From: Lacunisphaera sp.
GTDB lineage: Bacteria; Verrucomicrobiota; Verrucomicrobiia; Opitutales; Opitutaceae
Assembly: GCA_029945445.1 (NCBI GenBank)
Contig: JAQSCO010000001.1
Coordinates: 1 to 64,000 of the forward strand
Direction: 5' to 3'
Length of the DNA: 64,000 nt
Positions 1 to 8,757 of this stretch are shown here, one piece after another. The position numbers and the translations under genes were made by a program. Under the pieces are notes generated by a model that saw nothing but the letters and a program-made list of their open reading frames with translations, made no database searches and had not been told where the DNA came from. Each line of letters opens with the position of its first letter. Positions within the stretch are counted from its first letter, which is position 1.

Positions 1-1
1 C

Positions 2-670
2 CAGGATGTAGTCTCGAAGGGCTGGGAACTCCAGTTCACGACCAATATTACCCGTAATTGGCGTGCCAGCGTAAGCTACAGTCACTTTGCGACCGAGTTG
101 GCCAACATTGCGCCCACGTCAGGCCGACTGATCGCCCAGTATCGGGATAAGTGGATGGCTACACCAAACGCTTTGATCGGCACGGGCTCTGGAGCACGGA
201 CGGTCGCGGTGGTCGATAATTTGGTTTACAACAGTTATTTGATCACGAAGGCCCAAGAGGGGGCGCGGACCATGAATGAACGCCAGAACAAGTTTACGTT
301 TGTCACGAACTACGACTTCACGGAAGGTCTGCTGAAAGGATTCGGCGTCGGGGCTAATGCCATTTGGGAAGACAAGGCCTCCACCGGTTATGCGCTCAAG
401 CAAGTTGCCGGAAGCTGGGTGCCCGATCCCGCTCATCCTTTCTTTACCGGTAGCCTGTTACGTTTGGGGGCTAGTGTTGGTTACAATCACAAATTGTTTC
501 ACGACAAGATCAATTGGCGGCTGCAGCTGAATGTCTACAACATCGGCGGCATCAACCCCTATGTTGTTCGTGCAAGTGCAGCCAGCACTGCCCCGACCAT
601 CATGATCCCCACCTATATGAACCGTGGGACGCCCCAAGGCTGGTCACTCACCAGCACATTCAACTTCTAA
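2..670 (+). CDS. TonB-dependent receptor, C-terminal part (5' end outside window)
   Basis: This is the C-terminal ~222 residues of an outer-membrane TonB-dependent receptor; the reading frame is open to the left edge, so the start is missing. It would import an oligosaccharide through the outer membrane. The visible part is amphipathic beta-barrel sequence ending in the aromatic residue expected for BAM-dependent insertion (STFNF). It is clearly paralogous to the receptor at 17340-20273: both share the blocks SKGWELQ, TRNWR/TPNWR, an EGAR-x-x-NER segment and a penultimate VNW(R/S) strand. A strong intrinsic terminator follows directly. The PhoD-like gene next to it is convergent. Substrate cannot be told from this fragment; its position suggests the same galactan locus. 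Confidence 0.9.
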   Translation, partial: QDVVSKGWELQFTTNITRNWRASVSYSHFATELANIAPTSGRLIAQYRDKWMATPNALIGTGSGARTVAVVDNLVYNSYLITKAQEGARTMNERQNKFTFVTNYDFTEGLLKGFGVGANAIWEDKASTGYALKQVAGSWVPDPAHPFFTGSLLRLGASVGYNHKLFHDKINWRLQLNVYNIGGINPYVVRASAASTAPTIMIPTYMNRGTPQGWSLTSTFNF

Positions 671-695
671 GTAAATTTCCAACAGAAGCTTGGCG

Positions 696-726
696 AAACA
701 CCCGGGTGATACCCGGGTGTTTTTTT
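696..726 (+). terminator. Rho-independent terminator of the receptor gene
   Basis: A perfect 10-bp stem (ACACCCGGGT / ACCCGGGTGT, 698-707 and 711-720) with a three-base loop is followed by a run of six to seven T residues. It sits 26 bp after the receptor stop codon. Confidence 0.93.
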
Positions 727-769
727 GCACTCTGTCGGCCGGGAGCCGAAGCCCCGGACTTATCATCCT

Positions 770-3124
770 TCAGTCGAGACGATTCTGGCCGTTGTTTTCC
801 TGCTGGTGGATCGTGACGGGCCAACCGGGGAACTGGTTGTCGCGCTTGCCGTCGAGCACATCGACCCTGAACCGGAACGACTCGACCAGGTAGGTGAGTT
901 TCTCCAAGTCGAAGGTGATGAAACCGAAGCCGCTGCCTTTCTCGTGGGCCTTGTCGTAGCGGTTCGGCGCCTGACCGACCACGGGATTGCCGACAGCATA
1001 TACATAGACGCGATTCTCGAAGGCGTCGAGGTATTCGCCAGTGTTCGGCAGGCCGTGCTGCGGGCGGTTTGTGTGCGGCATGCCGGCGTCGTCAGGCAGC
1101 CACCAGCGGGGCCAGCCGGCGGCGATGGCGGGGGTGCAGAACGCCCAGTTGCTATCGCGTTGTGCCTGCACGCCGTATTGGGCGAGAGACGCCAAATGTG
1201 TGTCGCCACAAATGTGCAGCGCCATCGACGGGCGCATGAGCGCGACAGCGCGATTGCGTGGGGTCTGCGGCCAGCTATTGCTGTCGAAGTCGAATTTCAG
1301 GTAGCGATCCGGTCTGGGCTGATGCGTGGACAGGCTGGCAAACAATGTCTGGCTCAATACTGTCTTCAGCTTGTGCCCGCGCCAGTCTTCGGCCCATTGC
1401 TTCAGGAAGGTCTCCTGCCGTTCGCCCAGGATCGACAGCGCAGGCCGGTCGAAGATCTTCCCGGCGACATCCTTGTCGTATTCCTTGCCGACAATCACGT
1501 TCCCTTTCTCCGGACCGCTTTTCCATTGCCGGTCGGCGATGATGGCGAAACCCACCTCGCCGTAGACCATGTCGCCGTAATAGCTGCTGATTCCTTGCTC
1601 AACCGGTGTGGGGTCGAACGGATCGGGATGATGCGCGGTATTGGTCCGGTGAACCACATTAACCATCCGCGGCGGCTCGGCATAGCCACCCAAGATGGAC
1701 GCTCCGTAATCGCGTTCGAGGTTTTGCATCTTGGCGCCGCCCTGTCCCCACAGGTTGCCTTGGAGGACATCGTGGTCGTCCGGCAGACACAGTGTCGGTT
1801 GGTGGCGCATGACCTCGCGGAACGCCCAGCCAAACTGGTAGAACTTCCGCAGGTAATTGAGGATCGCCAGCTCTTCGGGTTCGCGAATGAAGCCGAAGCC
1901 GCCGTGGGTCTCGTAGATCTGGTCGCCGGAGAAAAACACTAGGTCCGGTTTCAGTTTGGCCACGTTGGTCGCAACCGGCTCGTAGGGGAAGCCGTAATCG
2001 TTCTGGCAGGTCAGCGCCGCCATACGCAACGGGCGTCCCTGCGGGTTGGCTGCGATCGTGCCCGTCCAGAGATGGGGTGTCATGGTGCCGTCGCGGTGCT
2101 TTTCCCGGTAAACGAGCTGGAAAGGAGTCGTGGCGGCCGCGTCCCAGTTCGGAATGCGGAAGGTGGCAAGCCAGGCGTCGGTGTTGAGCGGCGCTTCGCC
2201 GAGGGATTGCCAGGCGCCGCCGCGCCGGACCTTGAACTCCACGACTTGGCTGTCAGCCGCGCCCATCGGCCCGGTCAGCGCGCTGAGCTTCAACACGAAG
2301 CCGTCCGCGCCTCGGGAATCGCTGAGCGAATACATGGACCAGAGCAGCGGGCCGAAGCTCCGTTCGGGCCGGACGGTGAAGGCGTCGCCTGCCAACGTCC
2401 AGCGGCTGAAGCGGAAGCGTGAACCGGACGCGGCCTCCTGCTTGCCGGGGCGCTTGTCCGGCGAGCCGGTGGAATTGGTGACCAGCGACACATTGCCGAG
2501 CAGCGACTCGGCCGGCACGGCATGCGTGAGGCGTCCGAGCACAGCGCCGTTCGCGGATGATCTGGCTTCAAGGGTGAGGGAGACTTGGCTGATTTCCGCG
2601 CGACCGGTTAGATGGAGATCCAGTTTGGTCGCGGCGGGGGCGTTCGTCAGCGGCGCAGATTGGGAGCCGAGGATGAGCCGTCCGTTGACCACCACGGCGT
2701 TGACGCCGCGGCGCTCGAAGCAATTGCTGCGATACTCGTTGAGTTCGCTGCGGACGCCGAGGCGGAACCCCGCGCCTTCGTCCTTGCCGCCGAATGCGAC
2801 GCGCTCGAGACGAACCGACATCATGAAACCCGCGGCGGGGTCGGTCATCTCATGCGTGAGTGAGTGGATGCTGCGATTGCCCCCTGTGCTCAGGCACTCG
2901 GCCCAGCCGTCCTTGATGCACCAGTCCTCCATCGGATTGGCCCAGTAGGCGCCGCCAAGCCAGACGCGGTCGTGGGTGCGGCTCCATTGATCTTCATCTG
3001 TGTTACCAGTCGCAGGGACAGGCGCCCCGCGTGCCGCCGGGATAAACAGGTTCCCGATGCTCCCGGCAATCGTGCCAACCGTCAAATATTTCAGGGCTTC
3101 GCGACGGGTGATCTTGTTTTTCAT
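770..3124 (-). CDS. Tat-exported PhoD-like metallophosphoesterase
   Basis: Predicted secreted phosphatase/phosphodiesterase of the PhoD-like metallophosphatase group, 784 aa from the chosen ATG. The start at 3124 is preferred over a longer reading because it begins MKNKITRREALKYL, a twin-arginine signal with RR at residues 7-8 followed by a hydrophobic stretch and an Ala-x-Gly cleavage region. Residues ~50-250 are beta-rich and unassigned. The metal-binding blocks follow: FFSGDQIYE (~397-405), LPDDHDVLQGN (~447-457) and ICGDTH (~648). These match the Asp/His pattern of PhoD-like enzymes. It is divergent from the GH117-like gene, with the palindrome at 3338 between them. A role in removing phosphate or another ester from a polysaccharide, or simple phosphate scavenging, are both possible; the substrate is unknown. 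Confidence 0.85.
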   Translation of the reverse strand: MKNKITRREALKYLTVGTIAGSIGNLFIPAARGAPVPATGNTDEDQWSRTHDRVWLGGAYWANPMEDWCIKDGWAECLSTGGNRSIHSLTHEMTDPAAGFMMSVRLERVAFGGKDEGAGFRLGVRSELNEYRSNCFERRGVNAVVVNGRLILGSQSAPLTNAPAATKLDLHLTGRAEISQVSLTLEARSSANGAVLGRLTHAVPAESLLGNVSLVTNSTGSPDKRPGKQEAASGSRFRFSRWTLAGDAFTVRPERSFGPLLWSMYSLSDSRGADGFVLKLSALTGPMGAADSQVVEFKVRRGGAWQSLGEAPLNTDAWLATFRIPNWDAAATTPFQLVYREKHRDGTMTPHLWTGTIAANPQGRPLRMAALTCQNDYGFPYEPVATNVAKLKPDLVFFSGDQIYETHGGFGFIREPEELAILNYLRKFYQFGWAFREVMRHQPTLCLPDDHDVLQGNLWGQGGAKMQNLERDYGASILGGYAEPPRMVNVVHRTNTAHHPDPFDPTPVEQGISSYYGDMVYGEVGFAIIADRQWKSGPEKGNVIVGKEYDKDVAGKIFDRPALSILGERQETFLKQWAEDWRGHKLKTVLSQTLFASLSTHQPRPDRYLKFDFDSNSWPQTPRNRAVALMRPSMALHICGDTHLASLAQYGVQAQRDSNWAFCTPAIAAGWPRWWLPDDAGMPHTNRPQHGLPNTGEYLDAFENRVYVYAVGNPVVGQAPNRYDKAHEKGSGFGFITFDLEKLTYLVESFRFRVDVLDGKRDNQFPGWPVTIHQQENNGQNRLD

Positions 3125-3337
3125 GTCGGGGTGGGTGTAGCCGGTGCGCGGGGATTGCGGAACGCAAGGGTTGTGAAGATGAGCGTTCAACCACCGCAAA
3201 TCCAGCGATGTGAGGTCCGGGAAAGAGAAGAGACGATCAAGGGATTGCGGATAGGACTGCTCTATTGGCCGAGTGGGGGAATCAGCTTGTTTGGGATATT
3301 AGTGGGTAAATGGACTTGAGCACAACCAAAATGTATA

Positions 3338-3347
3338 TTGCATGCAA
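3338..3347. promoter_or_regulatory. TTGCATGCAA palindrome (candidate operator, site A)
   Basis: Perfect 10-bp palindrome in the divergent region between the PhoD-like and GH117-like genes, followed by a further half-site (TTATGCAAT, 3349-3357). Identical to 34338-34347 and nearly identical to 20360-20371 and part of 23905-23922. It overlaps the first possible ATG of the GH117-like gene. Confidence 0.5.
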
Positions 3348-4580
3348 GTTATGCAATCTCTTAGCCCCGATTTGCTTCGTCGCGTTTTCTTTTCCATTCT
3401 AGTCTTGCGGCTATCGGCCTCGTTGCTGGGGGCGGGTGACGCTCCGGACAATCGCAGCGCCGCCTACAAACGTTTTCGCGAGGGCAAGCTCCGGTTCGAG
3501 GCCTACAACGAGTTCAAGACCGATATCAAATACACCGATGTCACCGGGATCGGCTTCGAGGAAGGAGTCACCCGCCGCGATCCCTCCGGCGTCATCAAGG
3601 TTGGCGACCTGTATTACGTCTGGTATACGAGGCCGCCGACGAGCATCCCTCGTGTCGGCTTGGCCAAGGCCAAGGAGAACCCGAGTCTTCGCGCCTACCA
3701 CTGGGATCTGGCGGAGATTTGGTATGCTACGTCGCCCGACGGCTACCACTGGACGGAAAAGGGTCGGTCAGTGAGCCGCGGGCCCGCGGGCGGATTCGAC
3801 GCACGGAGTGTCTTCACGGCCGACATTCTGGCCGTGAACGGCAAGTATTACCTCTTTTATCAGGCTGCTGGCAGTCTGGATCAGGGAACCGTCCGGCCCC
3901 AAGGGCCGATGACGGGCGATTTTCGTGGCAACGTCATTGCCATGTCGTGGGCGGACTCGCCCGATGGTCCGTGGCATCGGTGGGACAAGCCCATTCTCGA
4001 GGTCGGGCCACCCGATGCCTGGGATGGGAGTGTCATGCATGATCCGAGCCTGATTGTGCGCAACGGGCAGTATTGGCTCTATTACAAGAGTTCGCCGCGC
4101 AATTCCTATGAAGGCGTGAACGACAACAAGGGGTTCAGCCGGGAGTTCGCCGACATGAATCGCGCGATCTGGGGCGTGGCCATGGCGGACAGGCCCGAAG
4201 GTCCCTACGTAAAATCGAAGTTCAACCCGGTCCTCATCAGCGGGCACGAGGTGATCGTCTGGCCCTACCGGCAGGGCGTCTGCGCGTTCATGAGCGAGGG
4301 TCCCGAGCGCAACAGTATTCAATATGCGGAGGACGGCATCAACTTCTACCCGGTCTACCACGGGCTGCGGCCGCCGGAAGCGGCCGGCGTCTTCCGGGCG
4401 GACAATTTCGTCGACACGGACATCAAGCCCGGGCCCGGCATCACCTGGGGGCTCTGCCACATTCTGGGCGACTGGAATTATTTGAAGCGCTTCGACCTCG
4501 ATCTGACAGTCGAGAAGGGTGATCGCATCAACGCGCTCTACGAGCCGGTCCGCCGCCTGCAGCAGGAATCTCAAAAATAG
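3342..4580 (+). CDS. GH117-like exo-alpha-1,3-(3,6-anhydro-L-galactosidase) (neoagarooligosaccharide hydrolase)
   Basis: Exported five-bladed beta-propeller glycosidase resembling GH117 (related to GH43). Family members cleave neoagarobiose into D-galactose and 3,6-anhydro-L-galactose. An N-terminal hydrophobic segment (residues ~10-30) looks like a signal peptide. Conserved blocks are SRRDPS-like TRRDPSGVI (Asp80), repeated propeller strands (YYVWYTRPP, YYLFYQA, YWLYYKS), MHDPSLIV (Asp234) and ISGHEVIVWPYR (His302-Glu303); the Asp/Asp/His-Glu arrangement fits the family. The ATG used here lies inside the palindrome at 3338, and the next ATG (3351) is an equally plausible start. The gene converges on the MFS gene after 62 bp. 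A GH43-like enzyme of other specificity is the main alternative; the GH50 enzyme elsewhere in the locus supports the agar reading. Confidence 0.68.
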   Translation: MQVMQSLSPDLLRRVFFSILVLRLSASLLGAGDAPDNRSAAYKRFREGKLRFEAYNEFKTDIKYTDVTGIGFEEGVTRRDPSGVIKVGDLYYVWYTRPPTSIPRVGLAKAKENPSLRAYHWDLAEIWYATSPDGYHWTEKGRSVSRGPAGGFDARSVFTADILAVNGKYYLFYQAAGSLDQGTVRPQGPMTGDFRGNVIAMSWADSPDGPWHRWDKPILEVGPPDAWDGSVMHDPSLIVRNGQYWLYYKSSPRNSYEGVNDNKGFSREFADMNRAIWGVAMADRPEGPYVKSKFNPVLISGHEVIVWPYRQGVCAFMSEGPERNSIQYAEDGINFYPVYHGLRPPEAAGVFRADNFVDTDIKPGPGITWGLCHILGDWNYLKRFDLDLTVEKGDRINALYEPVRRLQQESQK

Positions 4581-4642
4581 CGCGTTCGCGGCAGCACTGC
4601 CGGAGGATCTATGCACTCAGGCGGGCCGATCGGGACCGCGTT

Positions 4643-5974
4643 CTAGTCGAGCGCCACCTGCACTAGGCGCGGAACCAGCAGTTGCATGATCAGCAGGCCG
4701 AGAAGGTAGGCGGAGGCGGCGATTGCGAAAAGCGGCAGGTAGCCGGCGGTGTTGATGATATAGCCGACCTGGGCGGCGAAGATCGCGCCGCCGATGCCAC
4801 CCATCACGCCGGCGATGCCGGCCACGCTGCCCACAGCGCGCTGCGGGAACTGATCGGAGATGGCAGTGAGCAGGTTCGCGCTCCAACCTTGGTGTGCCGC
4901 CGTGGCCAGCGCGATCAAGCCGACCGCGAGCGGCAGACTGCTGGTGAGAGGAGCGATGATGATCGGCACCACGCACAAGGCGCAGATGAGCATCGTAACC
5001 TTGCGTGCGCGGTTCACCGACCAGCCGCGACCAATAAGCCGGCTGGCCAGCCAGCCGAACGCCACGCTGCCGAGGTCGGAGAAAAGATAAATAATGAGAA
5101 AGGGTATGCCGACATTACGGAGGTCCAGCTTGGTGCTGAAGGCCGGGTTGCTATTGAAAAAGGTCGGCAGCCACGTCAGGTAAAACCACCAGATCGCGTC
5201 GGTGAGAAACTTCGGGATCGCGACCGCCCAGGTGGCGCGATAGGCGAACAGATGGCGCCATTGGACGGCGCCTTCGGTTTCCGCTTCCCCGTCCTGGCGG
5301 ATGTGAGCGAGTTCCCCGGGCGAGAGGCGAGGATGCTCGCCGGGTTTGGCGTAGTCGTGCAACCACCAGAACATCGCACCCAGTCCGACGGCGCCGGTGA
5401 CAATGAAACTGGCGCGCCAGCCCCAGTTGGCGACAAGCCACGGCACACAGAGGGCGGTCAGGATGATGCCGACGTTCGTGCCGGCGATCAGGATGCCCAT
5501 GGCCAGGCTGCGTTCCCGGCGGGGGAACCATTGGGCGATGGTCTTGGTGGCGGCCGGGAAGTTCCCCGCCTCGCCCACGCCGAGCAGACCGCGGGCCCAG
5601 GCCATACCGGTGGCGTTATTCACCATGCCGTGGCCGATGGCCGCGGCGCTCCAACTGACTATGCTGACGACATAACCGAGACGAAGGCCGATGCGGTCAA
5701 CCATGTAGCCGGCGAGTAGAAAGCCGAAAGCGTAGGCGTATTTGAAGACCGCGTCCAAAAAACTCATCTTTTCGCGGAAGACGGCGAGATCCGTCTCTGT
5801 CAGGGGCTGGCTGGCGGGGAGCCCGAGCATCTGGTGCCGGAAGAGGTCGTCCAGCATGGTGAACGAAAAGACGTTCCGATCGAGGTAGTTGATCGTGGTG
5901 GCGACAAATAGCATGGCGCAAATGCGCCAGCGGTAGCGTCCGATACTTTCGGCAATGGGGTGGGGTGCGGTCAC
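4643..5974 (-). CDS. MFS sugar-acid transporter (ACS family, hexuronate-type)
   Basis: Twelve-helix major facilitator of the anion:cation symporter family, 443 aa, GTG start. Features typical of ExuT/GudP/DgoT-type proteins are NYLDRNVFS in the first helix, GEAGNFPAA in TM4, and the loop motif AQWFPRRERSLAMG. These carriers bring hexuronates, aldonates or similar organic anions across the inner membrane with protons. It is last in a long minus-strand series (GH35, Kelch remnant, GH29, GH2, sulfatase, GH2, this gene), but 186 bp separate it from the preceding gene, so it may have its own promoter. Import of galactonate, anhydrogalactonate or neoagarooligosaccharide-derived acids is inferred from context only. 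Confidence 0.85.
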   Translation of the reverse strand: MTAPHPIAESIGRYRWRICAMLFVATTINYLDRNVFSFTMLDDLFRHQMLGLPASQPLTETDLAVFREKMSFLDAVFKYAYAFGFLLAGYMVDRIGLRLGYVVSIVSWSAAAIGHGMVNNATGMAWARGLLGVGEAGNFPAATKTIAQWFPRRERSLAMGILIAGTNVGIILTALCVPWLVANWGWRASFIVTGAVGLGAMFWWLHDYAKPGEHPRLSPGELAHIRQDGEAETEGAVQWRHLFAYRATWAVAIPKFLTDAIWWFYLTWLPTFFNSNPAFSTKLDLRNVGIPFLIIYLFSDLGSVAFGWLASRLIGRGWSVNRARKVTMLICALCVVPIIIAPLTSSLPLAVGLIALATAAHQGWSANLLTAISDQFPQRAVGSVAGIAGVMGGIGGAIFAAQVGYIINTAGYLPLFAIAASAYLLGLLIMQLLVPRLVQVALD

Positions 5975-6160
5975 GGTGGGTTGTGGCTAAAGTATCTCAG
6001 CAGTCGTTTTCAGAGGCGAGGTGGATTCGGTTGCGGTCAACAGACAAAAAATGGCTGCGGCTTGCGCAAGCTGGCCCGCCGGCGAAAAGAGTATGTGCGG
6101 CTGCGGTGCGGGTAGCGAGGGGTGCATGCTTTGACGCGTGATATATCATAGGGTTGGTAG

Positions 6161-8674
6161 TCACGGTTTCGGGAATCCTTTTGCTGGCACGGAGGCATCG
6201 TCGGTTCGCTCATTGCGAGTTTCGCCGGAAAGGGCCGGATAGTAGCGGTAGTAGTTATGATAGCCGAACTGGTTGCGGACGGCCTGAAATTCCCGGGCGC
6301 GGCGGGCGCATTCCAGACGGGCCTGCTCCTGATCGGCGCACAGCAGGTCGTAGAAGTTGTGCGAGAGTTCGCGGCCGTCGTGGTCGCGCAGCGTCAGCGT
6401 CACGCGGAAAACGTCGCCGAGACGGCCGGACACCGTCCAGGGCACGCCGGTCACAGAGGCGGAACTGCTGGAGGGGATCGCGGCTACCGGCTGGACGTTC
6501 CGCCAGAGTGGCGTGCCGCTCGCGTCGGTAATGGCAATCTCGATGGCGCAATTCTCGAAGCCCCGGGCGTAGTCGTTCACCACCCAGACCTGGCCGGTGA
6601 ATTTCTCGCCGGGCAGCCAGCGGCGCTTCTCGTGTTGCAGCGAGACCAACAAGGGCTGGAAGGCTCGTTGCACATAATCGAAGGACCGTTTTTTCACCTG
6701 GTAGGCGTCCACGATGCCCCACTTGAAATCGGGCGCGAAGGTCATCAAGTGACAGATTGAGATGGCGGTGGATTTTGGCTTTCGGCGCCGCATATATTCG
6801 ATGCCGTATTGGAAAATGGTGCCTTGGGCGACCTGCGTGGCCGCGACGAAGTCCTCCAGCGAGCCGGTGCGCTCGTCGCCGAAGACCTGGTAGTTGAGCG
6901 CACGGAAGACATCAAGGTCCGCCCAATGGTAACCCCAGCTGGGACCGGGCGGCCAGATTTCGTCGGCCGGGATGAAACGCTTGATGCTCCCGACGTTGGG
7001 CGCGGAGGTGACGCCGAACTCGGGGATGGCCGCGTAATCCCAGCCGCGCACCTCGTCCTCGATTATTTTCTCGCCGAATTGGTAGAATTGCTGGTGCGTG
7101 TGCGCTGTTTCCTTCGTCCCGCCGATGCCGTGTTCGCGCAGGAAGGGGGGATGGCTCAACGGTGAGGTTGGCACGTATGGCAGGTCGGTGTAAGGACGGA
7201 CAACCTTTTCCAAATCGAGCAAAAACTTCGCGGTGGACTCGCGGTCTTGCGGAAAGTGGCGGGAGAAAAAAGTCTCCTCGCCGCCCTCGATCAGGACGAG
7301 GCTGGGATGGCGGCGGAGGTTTTTGATCACGGCCACGGCCTCGGCGTTGATCGCCTGGTGCGTGGCGTCATCCGGAGGGATCAGGTCCGAGGCCATCGGC
7401 AACAGATCCTGCCAAACGGTGATGCCCTGTTCGTCGCAGAGATCGTAGAAGAGGTCGATTTCGGTGGGATGCCAGCCGAAGATGCGCAGATTGTTGATGT
7501 TTCCCTCGCGGGCGAGGGCGACTAGCCGGCGATATTGCTCGGGGCCGCTGCGGCCGTAGAAGATGTCAGGCGGTCCACCCCAAGCCGCGGAGCGGAGAAA
7601 TGTCGGGGTGCCATTGATGAACATTGTCCACGGATAATGGACCTCCTCCTGGGTGAAGCCCGGGTTGTGTTCCATGCGAATTTCGCGGATGCCGAAGCGC
7701 TTCACGGTGCGATCAAGGAGTCCGCCGTGATCGTCAAACAATGTGACTTCGGCCACATATAAGTTGGGTTTGCCGAGATCCCACGGCCACCAGAGCCGGG
7801 CCTCGGGCACTTGGATCACAACGTGGGCGGTGGTTGCGTCCGTCGACGCGGACACGGGCACCTCGGCGGAGTAGGTGGGGCCGTCGAAATTGGCCCCGTG
7901 CAGAGTGACCGTGGCGCGCAGCGGTTTTTCGCCGACGGTGGCACCGGCGAGCGTCAACTGCACGTCGACGGTGGCGGAACCATCGGCGCCGATCTTGGTC
8001 GCAGGGTGGACATCGGCCAGGTGGCTGGCCCCGGTCGAGACGACGCGCACGGGCTTCCACATGCCAAGGGGGGTGAGGTCGCGCCAGTAGTCACCTTCCC
8101 AATGGAATTTTCTTCCCACCACAGCGCGGTAATTGCGTGGCGGCGGCGCTAGGCGGATGGCGAGGCCGTTCGATTCCCGGCCCTCGCCGCGGTTCACCAG
8201 TTTACTGACATCGAATTCGAATGGTGAAAACATGCCCTCGTGATGGCCGAGATGCACGCCGTTCAGCCAGACGTCGCACGCGTAGTCGACGCCTTCGAAG
8301 ATGAGCCGGATTTTCTTTCCCCGCTCGCTGTCCGGCAGCTTGAAACTGCGAGCATACCACCATTCCTGTTCCATGACCCAGGTGGCCTTGGCGGCATTGC
8401 GACCGAAGTGCGGATCGTCAATCTTGCCGGCTCGCCACAGGTCGGTATAGACGTCGCCTGGCACGAAGGCGGACTCCCAGCTGGCGGTGTTGCCGCCTGC
8501 CAAGTGAAAGGACTCCGTCATGCCCCGGCCCGGGCTGATGCCTTCGAAGGTCCAGAGTGGACCGCTCAAATCCATCGACCACGGTGTGATGGCGGGTTCA
8601 GCCGCTGGAAGGCGGCCGCAGACGACTCCGAGCCACAGTGGAAGAAGAACAAGGGGGATGAATTTCTTACGCAT
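6161..8674 (-). CDS. GH2 family glycosidase (beta-mannosidase/exo-glucosaminidase-like architecture)
   Basis: Exported 837-aa glycoside hydrolase of family 2. A signal peptide covers residues 1-25. A jelly-roll sugar-binding domain follows (FEGVDYACDVWLNG ~127-140), then an immunoglobulin-like domain, then a TIM barrel from ~350 (NNLRIFGWH, VWQDLLPMA). The acid/base position is in LIEGGEETFF (Glu467); the usual Asn before this Glu is replaced by Glu466. The nucleophile is Glu552 in IPEFG. The VWQD block and overall order are closest to beta-mannosidase or exo-beta-D-glucosaminidase members, so beta-galactosidase activity should not be assumed. It follows an S1 sulfatase by 83 bp in the same direction. 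Confidence 0.82.
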   Translation of the reverse strand: MRKKFIPLVLLPLWLGVVCGRLPAAEPAITPWSMDLSGPLWTFEGISPGRGMTESFHLAGGNTASWESAFVPGDVYTDLWRAGKIDDPHFGRNAAKATWVMEQEWWYARSFKLPDSERGKKIRLIFEGVDYACDVWLNGVHLGHHEGMFSPFEFDVSKLVNRGEGRESNGLAIRLAPPPRNYRAVVGRKFHWEGDYWRDLTPLGMWKPVRVVSTGASHLADVHPATKIGADGSATVDVQLTLAGATVGEKPLRATVTLHGANFDGPTYSAEVPVSASTDATTAHVVIQVPEARLWWPWDLGKPNLYVAEVTLFDDHGGLLDRTVKRFGIREIRMEHNPGFTQEEVHYPWTMFINGTPTFLRSAAWGGPPDIFYGRSGPEQYRRLVALAREGNINNLRIFGWHPTEIDLFYDLCDEQGITVWQDLLPMASDLIPPDDATHQAINAEAVAVIKNLRRHPSLVLIEGGEETFFSRHFPQDRESTAKFLLDLEKVVRPYTDLPYVPTSPLSHPPFLREHGIGGTKETAHTHQQFYQFGEKIIEDEVRGWDYAAIPEFGVTSAPNVGSIKRFIPADEIWPPGPSWGYHWADLDVFRALNYQVFGDERTGSLEDFVAATQVAQGTIFQYGIEYMRRRKPKSTAISICHLMTFAPDFKWGIVDAYQVKKRSFDYVQRAFQPLLVSLQHEKRRWLPGEKFTGQVWVVNDYARGFENCAIEIAITDASGTPLWRNVQPVAAIPSSSSASVTGVPWTVSGRLGDVFRVTLTLRDHDGRELSHNFYDLLCADQEQARLECARRAREFQAVRNQFGYHNYYRYYPALSGETRNERTDDASVPAKGFPKP

Positions 8675-8757
8675 AATATGCAGAGTAATTACGAGTTCTC
8701 ACCTTTAGAGGCCGCTGCTGTGGTGCGGGTGTGTAATCACGGGCGCGAGACTTTCGT

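Noticed and set aside
725-1942. Long plus-strand frame opposite the PhoD-like gene
   Set aside because: Antisense shadow; the minus-strand frame has a Tat signal and catalytic motifs, while this one has no recognisable sequence.
5975-6160. Fifth TTGCATRCAA-type site (GTGCATGCTT near 6119) upstream of the first MFS gene
   Set aside because: Only the central GCATGC matches; too weak to separate from chance.
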